Shown here piece after piece: positions 28,091 through 37,473 of a stretch of 64,000 bases of DNA. The DNA comes from Chitinophaga ginsengisegetis (GTDB taxonomy: Bacteria; Bacteroidota; Bacteroidia; Chitinophagales; Chitinophagaceae). Every line of letters begins with the position of its first letter. Position 1 is the first letter of the stretch. Location: the NCBI RefSeq assembly GCF_900168065.1, contig NZ_FUZZ01000002.1, forward strand, positions 744,001 through 808,000. The letters are read 5' to 3'. The notes under the pieces were generated by a model. The model made no database searches, was not told the origin of the DNA, and worked only from the letters and a program-made list of their open reading frames with translations. A program made the translations under genes and the position numbers.

Positions 28091-29182
28091 TTATACTGCC
28101 TCAGCATGTACAATCGCCGCCACTGGCGGCGCCACCACCGGCACCGGTTCTTCTGTTACTTCATCTCCAACCACGGGCCCGTTATGCGCCAGCTCACTGC
28201 CCTCTTTCTTCGATTTAAAAATAGGCCATAACAACTGTGCATACCATTCTTCTTCCTTATAATGTTTCAATCCATAAGCGCTTGGATACTGACGGGTGAT
28301 GATGCCTGTACCAAAAATAATATCCCAGATAAAAAACATATTCCCAAAGTTACCTTTGTAGTATCCCACACCATCATCTGTAGTATCTGCATGGTGTGCA
28401 TGATGCGTGGCAGGCGTTGAAATTAAACGCTCCATCACCCATGCTACCGGGTTCAGCCACCGGATGGTGTAAAATGGCTTATCCCATTTAATGCTGGAAT
28501 GCGCTGCAGTAGTGATCAGTGATTTTATGCCGCCTACAAAAAGCGCCGGATAACCAAGACCCAGATAAGTAAGCGTTACTGTCAGGTAGATCTGAGAAAA
28601 GAAGGCGGTGTAAATAATATTCTGCCTGCTCGTCATCGCCATGCCCATATAAGGCGCAGAATGATGCGTACGGTGAAAACGCCATAACAGGGGCAATTGA
28701 TGATGCAGCCGGTGATACCAGTACTGCGTTAGATCATCAGCAACAGCCATGATGGCAATGCCCCACCAGAACGGCACCCAGGCAAATGCATTCTTCGCAT
28801 CAGGTAAAACAAAAGGCAATAACTTCAACCCGAAATAAGCAATCATCGGACGCAGCACAATTTTCGGAAGTATAAAACATACAATATCCAGTGTGCGTTC
28901 ATTCTTCGTCCACTTATTTTCATACAATCCTACAGAAAATTCCACAATCCCCACTACCAGCATAATAGCCGGTAATCCCCACGTTTTGAGGTTATTAAAT
29001 ACGGCGTCCAGGAATGCCGGCGCGCGGAAGTAAAGATGCTCAGAAGTGGCATTCAGCCACGGTTTGCTGCCACTGATATAAAACGACAGAAACATGAGCC
29101 CTATCGGCAATACATATAGCAGTAAACTAATCAGGGAGTCCTTCAGGATCACCTGCGTCTGCGTTTTTGCTGTTGTTGTCAT
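28091..29182 (-). CDS. sterol desaturase/fatty acid hydroxylase family membrane protein
   Basis: 363 residues with four to six membrane segments. Histidine clusters of the family: HRLHHQLPLLWRFHRTHH (about 155-175), a later HSS, and THHAHH. These bind the di-iron centre used for O2-dependent hydroxylation or desaturation. A Pro/Val-rich tail (about 335-363) is likely disordered and cytoplasmic. It is the last gene of the SusC-SusD-sulfatase operon, only 19 nt after the small ORF. Substrate may be a lipid or sterol-like compound (family knowledge), but this is not proven. Confidence 0.88.
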   Translation of the reverse strand: MTTTAKTQTQVILKDSLISLLLYVLPIGLMFLSFYISGSKPWLNATSEHLYFRAPAFLDAVFNNLKTWGLPAIMLVVGIVEFSVGLYENKWTKNERTLDIVCFILPKIVLRPMIAYFGLKLLPFVLPDAKNAFAWVPFWWGIAIMAVADDLTQYWYHRLHHQLPLLWRFHRTHHSAPYMGMAMTSRQNIIYTAFFSQIYLTVTLTYLGLGYPALFVGGIKSLITTAAHSSIKWDKPFYTIRWLNPVAWVMERLISTPATHHAHHADTTDDGVGYYKGNFGNMFFIWDIIFGTGIITRQYPSAYGLKHYKEEEWYAQLLWPIFKSKKEGSELAHNGPVVGDEVTEEPVPVVAPPVAAIVHAEAV

Positions 29183-29201
29183 ACTTATCTTTTTTATGTG
29201 A

Positions 29202-29330
29202 TCAGTGATGTTGATTAAATAAAAAGTGTATCAGCCAGATACTGCCGGCGATAATCACCAGCGGTATCAGGAATATCAATATGCCGATGGCAATTTTTTT
29301 TGTTAATAAAACAAGATCTGCTAACGTCAT
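29202..29330 (-). CDS. 42-residue single-span membrane peptide
   Basis: From ATG 29328-29330, ten bases after the sulfatase stop. A charged start (LTKK) is followed by one long hydrophobic helix (IAIGILIFLIPLVIIAGSIW) and a short NQHH tail. The open frame extends upstream into the sulfatase gene, but position and composition favour this start. The next gene begins 19 nt later, so it is co-transcribed with the sulfatase and hydroxylase. No family recognised; possibly a small subunit or partner of the hydroxylase (inference). Confidence 0.55.
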   Translation of the reverse strand: MTLADLVLLTKKIAIGILIFLIPLVIIAGSIWLIHFLFNQHH

Positions 29331-29340
29331 AATAATGCAT

Positions 29341-31662
29341 TTAAAGTGAAGGATGTATAATTTCGATATGGTTAAGTTTACCGGTAAAATTGTAAGGCGA
29401 TTTATACAATGGCGATACCGCAGAACCCTGATCCCTTCCCACATCCAGCCCTTCGTCATAAGGGGAAATAGTAGCATCGGCTTTACTGATGGTGCGCTCC
29501 GCTACCTTTTCATCATTGATATATAATGACTCTGTACCTGCCGGGTCTGTGAGTTGTGAAGCCGGTGTGTATTTCAATTCATAGCGGAGTATGGCTTTTC
29601 CCAATGGGAGATCTTTACCCGAAGTAAGATCCGTTAACCGACCGTTATTGTTATGCACAGCTTTCAGTTTCCCTTGTTGTACAAAAAAAGTAAACCCTGA
29701 AAAACGCCCGCCTGTACTTAATAACACACCTTCATTCTTTGCATCACTCAGCTCCACATCTGCTTTGATGATAAACGACTGCTCTGAAAGAAACGGCGCG
29801 GAACGCGAAGGCACTTGTGTAATCCCCGGATACAATATAGCGCTGGCGCGGCTATCCAGCGGACCACGGGTAAGGATAGCAGGGGTAAGACGGGTAGTAT
29901 CTCCCAGCAAGGGATACACTTTATACTTCCATGCCTCTTTATCAAAAAGACTTTGCAGCTCTTTCAGCTTTGCAGGGTTATCCGCAGCCAGATCATGTTG
30001 TTCATTAAAATCCGTATCCAGGTTGTATAGTTCCCACTTGTCTGTGGAGAACGGCGTACCGCGTTTATGGCTTACGGCAGCTTTCCAGCCATCTTTGTAG
30101 ATAGCGCGTCCACCGGCTATTTCGTAGTATTGCACATGATGCCGGCCCGGCGCATTTTCATTGTTGATAGTATAAGCTAAACTGATTCCCTCCAGCGTAT
30201 CCTGCGGATAACCATTGATCACTTTAGGTATTTTCAACCCAGCAATTTCCAGCACCGTAGGCGTTACACTGTTTACATGTGAATACTGCGTACGGATGCC
30301 TCCTTTTTTGATCAGCTTTGGATAGAAGATCACCAGCGGGTTACGGGTACCACCTTCGCTGTTGGCATCCTGCTTGAGATAACGGAAAGGCGTGTTCGCG
30401 GCCTGCGCCCAGCCCACGGGATAGTTGGGGCCGGACTCCGGACTTCCTATCTTCTCATACAAACTATCAATATCCTTTATCCTGCGGTCGTAATTCTCGG
30501 TAAACAAGCTACCGTCGATGTACTCATTAATGCCATGTACATGACCGCTCAAACCGCCTTCTTTGCTGGCGCCGTTGTCGCCAATGATAAGCACGATCAA
30601 CGTATTATCCAGCTGCCTGGTATCGCGCAGGTAATTCACCAGGCGGCCTACTTCATAATCCGTGTGGGAAAGAAATCCTGCATATACTTCAAAGAAGCGG
30701 GAAAATACTTTCTTCTCCGTGGCGGAAAGCGATTCCCACGGCTTCACGCCGGGATTACGCGGTGGCAGCGTTGCATCCTTTGGTACCAGTCCCAGTGCCT
30801 TTTGCCGCGCCAGTACCTGCTCCCGGTATACATCCCAGCCGGCATCAAATTTACCTTTGTATTTATCCACCCATGACTTGTCTACCTGGTGAGGCCCGTG
30901 TGTGGCCCCCGGTGTAAAGTACAGGAAGAAAGGCTTATCAGGCGCTGCAGAGTGTTGTCCGGCGATATAGGAAATTGCTTTATCCACCAGTACGGTAGTA
31001 AGATGCTTTCCCTGCAGATCCGGTTCTACCTTCACCGTATTTTCCCAGAGTGCAGGCGTATACTGGTCTGTTTCTCCGGCCATAAATCCGAAGAAGGCAT
31101 CAAACCCACGGCCTGTGGGCCAGCGGTTAAAAGGTCCTGCCGGCGTAAGATCCGGGCTCGGCGTTACATGCCATTTACCAACAGCATATGTGTTGTATCC
31201 ATCTTCTCTTAATATCTCCGCTACCGTACCTTTTTCAAACGGCATGTAACCGTTATGACCTGGCAGGTTCACCGCCGCATCAATCACTGTAGGTACATTC
31301 ACAGAATGATGGTTGCGGCCCGTTAGTAAAGAGGCACGGGTGGGCGAGCAAATAGCAGTGGTATGAAAATTCGTATAGCGCAAACCGTTATTAGCCAGGC
31401 TATCAAAAACAGGCGTTTCCACTAACCCGCCAAACGCGCTGCTGGCGCCCCATCCCACATCATCCAGCATCACATAAATAATATTGGGCGCGCCGGCCGG
31501 TGCAACAGGATTAAAAGGCGTTGGCGTAATAACCGTTTGTGCAAGCGTAGTACCTGGCTTTCCGGCATAACTTTTCTGCGGGCTGTATTGCGCATAGGCG
31601 CCTGATGCAACGCCCAGCAGCATCAACGAAATAAAGGGTCCGGATGAGGTTGAAAATTTCAT
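29341..31662 (-). CDS. type I arylsulfatase (cysteine type), exported
   Basis: 773 residues. Signal peptide 1-24. Metal-binding DD at 67-68 (NIIYVMLDDVGWG) and the sulfatase signature C-S-P-T-R (Cys105-Arg109) within AICSPTRASLLTGR; Cys105 must be converted to formylglycine by a maturation enzyme that is not in this window. After the catalytic core (to about 560) a C-terminal beta domain of about 200 residues resembles a lectin-like fold. Length and the extra domain resemble the arylsulfatase subfamily that acts on aryl sulfates, including bulky ones. Encoded 27 nt after SusD, so likely acting on the ligand taken up by this locus. Confidence 0.92.
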   Translation of the reverse strand: MKFSTSSGPFISLMLLGVASGAYAQYSPQKSYAGKPGTTLAQTVITPTPFNPVAPAGAPNIIYVMLDDVGWGASSAFGGLVETPVFDSLANNGLRYTNFHTTAICSPTRASLLTGRNHHSVNVPTVIDAAVNLPGHNGYMPFEKGTVAEILREDGYNTYAVGKWHVTPSPDLTPAGPFNRWPTGRGFDAFFGFMAGETDQYTPALWENTVKVEPDLQGKHLTTVLVDKAISYIAGQHSAAPDKPFFLYFTPGATHGPHQVDKSWVDKYKGKFDAGWDVYREQVLARQKALGLVPKDATLPPRNPGVKPWESLSATEKKVFSRFFEVYAGFLSHTDYEVGRLVNYLRDTRQLDNTLIVLIIGDNGASKEGGLSGHVHGINEYIDGSLFTENYDRRIKDIDSLYEKIGSPESGPNYPVGWAQAANTPFRYLKQDANSEGGTRNPLVIFYPKLIKKGGIRTQYSHVNSVTPTVLEIAGLKIPKVINGYPQDTLEGISLAYTINNENAPGRHHVQYYEIAGGRAIYKDGWKAAVSHKRGTPFSTDKWELYNLDTDFNEQHDLAADNPAKLKELQSLFDKEAWKYKVYPLLGDTTRLTPAILTRGPLDSRASAILYPGITQVPSRSAPFLSEQSFIIKADVELSDAKNEGVLLSTGGRFSGFTFFVQQGKLKAVHNNNGRLTDLTSGKDLPLGKAILRYELKYTPASQLTDPAGTESLYINDEKVAERTISKADATISPYDEGLDVGRDQGSAVSPLYKSPYNFTGKLNHIEIIHPSL

Positions 31663-31689
31663 TACTTATTGTTTAGTTGGCTGATAGTT

Positions 31690-33186
31690 TTATTTGTCCC
31701 ACCACAAGGCAGGTGTTTGATATCCCGATCCTGCGGGAGTATTATTATTCAGTGTCTGCTCATTCTGCGGATAAGGAATCCTCCTGGGTATTTGTCCGTT
31801 TGGATTGGCAACGCTGGTCGCGTTCTTAGCCAGCGGCAATGCAGGATAGCCTGTCCGGCGGTAGTCCGACCACGCTTCCGGTTGCAGGAACAAGGCAATA
31901 TATTTTTGGGTAATGATCGTGTTCAGATCACTGCCGGAGTCACCGTTTAATATAGCCTTTGCCGTTATATATGCCTGTTGCTTCTCCGGTGTGGCATAAG
32001 GATCGGTGCTGTTGCTTACTACCCGTTGAAAAGAGGAACGTATTGCTGCTTCCAGGGCTGTTTTGGCCAGAGGATCCGCAGGATTTATTCTCCACCGCGC
32101 TTCTGCTTCCAGGAATTTTGCTTCGGTGAAACTGCTGATCACCACCGGTGAAGTGGCTGTTCCATAATAACTGCCAATCACTGAAAACGCACCAGGCACG
32201 CCCGGAGCGCTGCCCCTGTAAGTATTGCTGCCTACGGGGTAAGGAGTGGCAAAATAAGCACGTCTTGGGTCTACCAGCAGTCCTTCCGGCTTGGTAGGAT
32301 CATCCGTTACGGCATTTCCATTCAACAGATTTACAAAAGAAGCGCCCAGTCCTATCCATCCCGGCCTGTTGGTGTTCTGCTGATAGAAAGGGTTCGCATT
32401 GGTAGTGGATGCGCCGAACATCACCAGTGCATCTCCTGAATTATCGGCTATTCCCCTGTAGCGGGCGCCATCATATAACGCATTCAACACGGCTTGTGCA
32501 GCAGTGGTGCTGTTTATCTTAGTAAGATGTATAGCATATCGTGCTTTCAGGGTATACGCAAGCGATTTCCACCGGTCAATGTTACCGCCGTATATCACAT
32601 CATCTGTAGCCGGCAATGCGCCCTGGTTACTGGCTGCCGGCAAGGAAAGCTCCGTGATAGCAGAGTCCAGCTGTTCCTGCAACGACTTATAAATATCCTC
32701 CTGCTTATCATACGCGGGATTGGTAATGTTGTTACCATACAATGATTCCTTGTAGGGGATATCGCCGAAAAGATCTGTTAAAGTACCATAAGTATACACG
32801 CTCAACACCCGTGCAATACCGCTGTAATAGGGCAACTGCTGCTGCGTGGCAGTAGTTCTCACAATCTTCAGTTCATCCAGCACTTCTACATAAAACCCTC
32901 GCCAGGTTTGGTTAAAATACTGGGTGGATGAAGCGTAGTTATCAAAGGAGGCGGCATCACCGTTAGCGCCGGAAGCCTGCTGGATATAGATATTGGCGAT
33001 CAGTCCTGCATTAACACCCAGGTTAAAGCCGAGCGCTACTTCTGCACCGGTTAACACCGCGCTAACGGATACCTCCGTAGAGGCGTTAGGGTTAACGTTG
33101 GTACCTTCAAGTGAGCAGGACGCCAGCCCGGCTAACATACTCACTGCAATAAATAAACGTCCGATATTAGATGGATATATTTTCAT
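31690..33186 (-). CDS. SusD-like lipoprotein (SusD-like_2 type)
   Basis: 498 residues. Lipobox LAGLASC, then LEGTNVNPNASTEVS, typical of the SusD-like_2 branch. Helical core includes YYSGIARVLSVYTYGTLTDL and FGDIPYKESL. The C-terminal end (WSDYRRTGYPALPL, then PRRIPYPQNEQ) is the classic end of this group. Pairs with the SusC that ends 21 nt upstream, and precedes the sulfatase. Confidence 0.93.
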   Translation of the reverse strand: MKIYPSNIGRLFIAVSMLAGLASCSLEGTNVNPNASTEVSVSAVLTGAEVALGFNLGVNAGLIANIYIQQASGANGDAASFDNYASSTQYFNQTWRGFYVEVLDELKIVRTTATQQQLPYYSGIARVLSVYTYGTLTDLFGDIPYKESLYGNNITNPAYDKQEDIYKSLQEQLDSAITELSLPAASNQGALPATDDVIYGGNIDRWKSLAYTLKARYAIHLTKINSTTAAQAVLNALYDGARYRGIADNSGDALVMFGASTTNANPFYQQNTNRPGWIGLGASFVNLLNGNAVTDDPTKPEGLLVDPRRAYFATPYPVGSNTYRGSAPGVPGAFSVIGSYYGTATSPVVISSFTEAKFLEAEARWRINPADPLAKTALEAAIRSSFQRVVSNSTDPYATPEKQQAYITAKAILNGDSGSDLNTIITQKYIALFLQPEAWSDYRRTGYPALPLAKNATSVANPNGQIPRRIPYPQNEQTLNNNTPAGSGYQTPALWWDK

Positions 33187-33206
33187 CTTGCTGATTACTT
33201 AATAGA

Positions 33207-36200
33207 TTAAAAAGAAACGTTCAATGCCACGCCATAGCTTTTTGTGTTGGGTGTTGTCCAGAAGTCAATACCCGCGGCGTTCGACAAGCCATTGCGGCTT
33301 CCCAGGTCCGGATCACTGCCGGTGTAATTGGTGGAAAGCAAAAAGTTCCTGGCCGTCAGCGTAACACTCGCTGCTGATATGTGAGCAGGCTTCAGCAACT
33401 GCGCAGGTAAAGCATACGTAAGATTCACATCCTTGAGCTTTATCCAGTAGAGATCATGCTCCACATACAATCCCTGTATATTGAAAGTATTACGGTACCA
33501 CGCCTGCGACAACACTGCACTAATGGTATTAGGCTCTCCCTTTGAAGCGGTAACACCGTCAAAAACAGTGGTAGTGCCTCTTGCAGCTGTAGAAGCATCT
33601 ACGCCGTTAAACACCATCTGCAAACGCGGCGCATTGAACAGGTCAAAACCAAAGCGGCCATCCAGCAAAAACGAAAAGCTGAAAGAACCGTATCTCAGTT
33701 CATTACGCAACCCCACATTGAAATCAGGATTTGGATCTCCAATTTTGGTGAACGTGGTATTCACCAATGGATAGCCATAGCTGGCACTGTTGGGATTATC
33801 GTCGATGATGGGCTTTCCTGCTGCGTTACGTTTTACATCGGTGCCGTAAAACACGCCATAGGGCTGCCCCGCCTGCCCCCTGGCTTCCATCCATATGCCA
33901 CCAAGACTAACACTGGAAATATTATCAGCGATATAGTTTACACGGCTGATGTTTTTGTTAAACAAGGCGGTGGCGGTCCATGAAAATTTTCTGCCGCTGA
34001 CAATGCGCTGCAACAGGCTGGCTTCAATTCCTTTGTTAACGATATTACCGGCATTGGTAAGCGTATAGGCGGCACCGGTAGAGTAAGGCAGCGTAACCGG
34101 TATGATCTGGTCTTTACTGCTGTTGTAATAATAAACTCCTTCCAATTGTGTTTTATCATGGAAGAAATGCAGGTCCAATCCGGCTTCCCAGGTGCTGATC
34201 CTTTCCGGTTTAAGATCGGGGTTGCCGATAGTAGCGCTGTAGCTGAGTCCCTGTTTGCCATTGAATGGAAAACTGATTCCGCTCTGTATCCAACCACTGC
34301 TGGTAGTAGGCACATAATAGGTTTCAAGGGAATACGGATCGGCGTCATTACCCACCTGCGCATAAGTGGCGCGTATCTTACCAAAATTCAGGATTGTATT
34401 ATTCAGGTGAAGCGCATCTGTAAAAATAAAACTTGTACTGGCAGAAGGATAAAAGAATGCGTTCTTTCCTTTGGCCAGCGTGGAAGTCCATTCGTTTCTT
34501 CCGGTAAGCTCCAGGTATAACCACTTCCTGTAATCCAGCTTTACATCTGCATATCCGGCTACCAGTTTCCTGCGGATAGTTTGATTAAATGTTTGGGTAG
34601 ATGATGCATTGGAGATATTAAAATTACCAGGGATCGTTAATCCGTCGCCACGGGTATTCACCTGGTTCTTCCAGGAATTATAATAGTTGTATCCTGCCAC
34701 TACGGTAAGATCCAGGTCTTTGTTCAGCTTCCTGTCGGCCACCAGTAAAACATCCAGGTTGTTATCCCTCCTGGAATAATTTACGTCATTGATGGTGCCG
34801 GTAGCTACGCCGGAGGTACCACGACTAAAAGCGCCTTTCCTTACATCAGTATAGTTATCGATGCCATAACGGGCAGTGGCTTTTAACCAGCTCGTAATAT
34901 CCAGGCTGGCTTCCGCAAAGGTGATGAAGCGGTTCAGCTCATCGGTTTGTGGATTCATGTTAAGCGACCAGTATGGATTATCCCAGCCAATACCATTGGC
35001 ATAGGAACGGCTGTCGCCCCACGGCTTGTTGGTAGTAGCCGGCAGCTTATAGGATTCAGGATGTTCCCAGGGATTGGAATAACCATTTGTGATGTCAAAG
35101 TTTGCAGGAGAATTGATCAGCGCACGAACCACGTTGGTATTAAATCCTCCCATCAACGCCCTGTTACCGGCGCCATCCTTGATGTAATTGAGGCCGCCGG
35201 ACACTTTCAGCCGGTCGTTCACGGTATAGTCGCCGTTAAAGCGGAAGGTATGCCGGAAGAAATCTGTTGTCGGAATAATGCCTGTCTGTTTCAGATTTCC
35301 ATAAGAAAAATAATAACCGGCATTACCTGTGTTGCCATAAAAACTGATGTTATGATCATTCGTATAGCCGTTAACGAAAAACTGCCCGATATTGTCGTAC
35401 CTGTTCACCGGTATACCATTGGAGAGCGGAGAGCTTCTCCCTACTATAGTACCGTTCTTATCAAAGTTACTGGGCTGTGAGCTGTAGGTAAGGGTATCCA
35501 GCAAGGCGCCCCAGTTTTCATCAGAGCCCGTTGTGCCTGGTTTCACATACTGCCCGCCGATGCCATTTGAAAAACTGGTTTGGCGTGGTTGCATGCGGCG
35601 GTTTATTTTATCAATCGTAAATGATCCGCTATAGCTTACGCCAAAAGATTTATCTGTTAGTGAACTGCCTCTTTTTGTATTGATCACCACCGCGCCATTT
35701 GATGCCCTGATGCCATACAATGCAGCTGCTGCCGGGCCTTTCAGCACGGTTACGCTGGCAATGTCTGCGCTGTTGATATCAATGGCCCTGTTAGATGGTG
35801 TAGCCAGCGAAACACTGTTTGACACAGGAAGAATATCCTGGATAGAATTATCTACCGGTACGCCATCTAAAATAAATAACGGCGCATTGTTGCCCAGCAG
35901 GGAACTGTTGCCCCTGATTTTTATGGTAGATGATCCACCGGGGGAGCCACCGGAGTTATTGATCTGCACACCAGCTACCTTTCCGCTAAGTGCCGCTACT
36001 ATGTTAGGTTCCCGGCTATCTTTCAATGCAGCGGCTTTTACTTCTCCCACACTATAACCAAGTGACCGCGTAGCACTTCGTATACCCACTGCCGTTACTA
36101 CTACTTCGGATAGCGCCTGCTGTTGTTCCAGCTTTACTACTTTGTTCAGATCATTTTTGGTAATCAATACTTCCTGCGACTGATATCCAATAAATGTAAC

Positions 36201-36428
36201 GACGATGGTTTGTGGTAATGTCAGCAGGCTTAACTGGTATGTTCCGGTAGCATCTGCCAGCGTGCCGGTGGCGCCGCCTTTGATGCGCACGGATGCACCC
36301 GGTAATGCTTCCTGTGTTTTATTATCAATCACTTTTCCTTTTAACAGCACTGGTGCCTGTGAATAAACGCTGCTGGTAAAGGACAACAAAGCAGCACACA
36401 ATAGTGTCTTTCGTAAATATTTAAACAT
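33207..36428 (-). CDS. SusC-type TonB-dependent outer membrane receptor (sulfatase locus)
   Basis: 1073 residues. Signal peptide to about SVYSQ (24), carboxypeptidase-regulatory-like domain (about 27-105), SEVVVTAVGI box, plug with VTVLKGPAAAALYGIRASNG, and barrel ending SYGVALNVSF. No STN domain, in line with the absence of an ECF/FecR pair here. First gene of the operon SusC-SusD-sulfatase-small ORF-hydroxylase. It is divergent from the Crp/Fnr-type gene at 36898, which is the nearest candidate regulator. Confidence 0.95.
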   Translation of the reverse strand: MFKYLRKTLLCAALLSFTSSVYSQAPVLLKGKVIDNKTQEALPGASVRIKGGATGTLADATGTYQLSLLTLPQTIVVTFIGYQSQEVLITKNDLNKVVKLEQQQALSEVVVTAVGIRSATRSLGYSVGEVKAAALKDSREPNIVAALSGKVAGVQINNSGGSPGGSSTIKIRGNSSLLGNNAPLFILDGVPVDNSIQDILPVSNSVSLATPSNRAIDINSADIASVTVLKGPAAAALYGIRASNGAVVINTKRGSSLTDKSFGVSYSGSFTIDKINRRMQPRQTSFSNGIGGQYVKPGTTGSDENWGALLDTLTYSSQPSNFDKNGTIVGRSSPLSNGIPVNRYDNIGQFFVNGYTNDHNISFYGNTGNAGYYFSYGNLKQTGIIPTTDFFRHTFRFNGDYTVNDRLKVSGGLNYIKDGAGNRALMGGFNTNVVRALINSPANFDITNGYSNPWEHPESYKLPATTNKPWGDSRSYANGIGWDNPYWSLNMNPQTDELNRFITFAEASLDITSWLKATARYGIDNYTDVRKGAFSRGTSGVATGTINDVNYSRRDNNLDVLLVADRKLNKDLDLTVVAGYNYYNSWKNQVNTRGDGLTIPGNFNISNASSTQTFNQTIRRKLVAGYADVKLDYRKWLYLELTGRNEWTSTLAKGKNAFFYPSASTSFIFTDALHLNNTILNFGKIRATYAQVGNDADPYSLETYYVPTTSSGWIQSGISFPFNGKQGLSYSATIGNPDLKPERISTWEAGLDLHFFHDKTQLEGVYYYNSSKDQIIPVTLPYSTGAAYTLTNAGNIVNKGIEASLLQRIVSGRKFSWTATALFNKNISRVNYIADNISSVSLGGIWMEARGQAGQPYGVFYGTDVKRNAAGKPIIDDNPNSASYGYPLVNTTFTKIGDPNPDFNVGLRNELRYGSFSFSFLLDGRFGFDLFNAPRLQMVFNGVDASTAARGTTTVFDGVTASKGEPNTISAVLSQAWYRNTFNIQGLYVEHDLYWIKLKDVNLTYALPAQLLKPAHISAASVTLTARNFLLSTNYTGSDPDLGSRNGLSNAAGIDFWTTPNTKSYGVALNVSF

Positions 36429-36587
36429 ACAAAGGGAAATTAGATGTTGGAAGAATAGGGCAATAGATGCCCATGATGACCACGCTATGTGTCATTTAAA
36501 TAATCGGATGTGCCAATCGGAAAGGCCGCCTAACAACAACAGCAACACACGGATATCACTGGATCCGCGTTAAAATTCCTGTTGCTT

Positions 36588-36604
36588 CTATTGTTGTACA
36601 ATAG
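36588..36604. promoter_or_regulatory. palindrome CTATTGT-TGT-ACAATAG
   Basis: Perfect 7-bp inverted repeat with a 3-nt spacer. It lies in the probable leader of the SusC operon, about 160 nt upstream of its start. It could be an operator or a short RNA hairpin. Confidence 0.4.
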
Positions 36605-36738
36605 CTGATTCATTGTTGAAATGTTTATTAAACTGGTTGATCAGGTCGCCTCTGTGTGAGACAACTTCAATAAAGAACACTAATCAGATTTGCTTTGTAT
36701 GGTGGGGACAAAGACTTTGGTGGTGGTAAATTCTATTA

Positions 36739-36757
36739 GTCTACTATTATTGTAGAC
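36739..36757. promoter_or_regulatory. inverted repeat GTCTAC-N7-GTAGAC at the SusC promoter
   Basis: Perfect 6-bp arms (36739-36744 and 36752-36757) that abut the candidate -7 box and cover the expected transcription start of the SusC operon. The position suits a repressor site; the divergent Crp/Fnr-type protein is one candidate binder (inference). Confidence 0.4.
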
Positions 36758-36788
36758 AAATATACAACCGGCTTTTGGAAAACGCAAG
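36757..36788 (-). promoter_or_regulatory. candidate promoter of the SusC-sulfatase operon
   Basis: On the minus strand TATATTTG (36764-36757) matches the Bacteroidota -7 box TAnnTTTG exactly; 20 nt upstream is CTTG, a 3-of-4 match to the -33 TTTG. This predicts a leader of about 320 nt. Confidence 0.45.
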
Positions 36789-36885
36789 CACCGGGCAAAA
36801 AAAGTTTTCGGATGGGGGAACTTCCGCGCTGACAGGGCGGTTTGGGGCTATAGAAAAAATCCGGGTGGGGAACTTGGCTATTCTT

Positions 36886-36893
36886 TACTTTTG
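36886..36893 (+). promoter_or_regulatory. -7 box just before the Crp/Fnr start
   Basis: TACTTTTG matches TAnnTTTG exactly and ends four bases before the ATG at 36898. Transcription would start at or beside the A of ATG, giving a leaderless mRNA. No good -33 box is present. Confidence 0.4.
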
Positions 36894-36897
36894 ATTT

Positions 36898-37467
36898 ATG
36901 GTACATCCATTAAGAACGCATATAGAAACGGTCTGTAAGCTGACAGATGAAGAGTTTGAATATGTTTTATCCCACTTTACTCCTTTAAAGCTCAAAAAAC
37001 ACCGGTTGCTGGTAAGAGAGGGCGATTGGGTGAAACACGAGTATTTTGTACTAAAGGGATGTTTGCGGTCCTATATTACGGATGCTGACACCGGCAAGGA
37101 ATTCACCTATCAGTTTGCCGCAGAGAATTGGTGGATATCGGAACGGGAGGCTTTTTTAAAGCAAACTGCCGCCACTACTGCTATTGAATGTGTAGAAGAT
37201 TGTGAACTTCTGGGACTGAGTTTTGAAAACCGGGAGAAATTAGGCCGGGAGATGTGGAAGTATGAACATTATGTAGCAGTAAAAACAAGTCTTGGATATG
37301 TTGCGTTGCAAAAAAGGCTGCAGTTAATGATTATGGGTAGTACAAAAGAGAGGTTTGAGAATTTTGTTAACCAGTATCCGGACTTGTATAGTCGTGTACC
37401 AAAAGCCTTTATAGCTTCTTTCCTGGGCGTTTCAAGGGAAACCATAAGCCGTTTATACCGAAAATAA
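36898..37467 (+). CDS. Crp/Fnr-family transcriptional regulator
   Basis: 189 residues. N-terminal cyclic-nucleotide-binding-like beta barrel (LKLKKHRLLVREGDWVKHEY; VLKGCLRSY) and a short C-terminal winged helix (PKAFIASFLGVSRETISRLYRK). The N-terminal domain has no recognisable full cAMP-binding signature, as is common in Bacteroidota members. Divergent from the SusC-sulfatase operon and 86 nt before the MBL-fold gene, so it may regulate either. Confidence 0.93.
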   Translation: MVHPLRTHIETVCKLTDEEFEYVLSHFTPLKLKKHRLLVREGDWVKHEYFVLKGCLRSYITDADTGKEFTYQFAAENWWISEREAFLKQTAATTAIECVEDCELLGLSFENREKLGREMWKYEHYVAVKTSLGYVALQKRLQLMIMGSTKERFENFVNQYPDLYSRVPKAFIASFLGVSRETISRLYRK

Positions 37468-37473
37468 TGGCAG

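Larger units (their letters stand above)
36429..36897. other. 469-bp divergent regulatory region between SusC operon and Crp/Fnr gene
   Basis: No coding frame seen. It holds a minus-strand promoter-like box, two inverted repeats and a plus-strand TAnnTTTG box, each listed separately. The remainder shows no recognisable feature. Confidence 0.6.
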
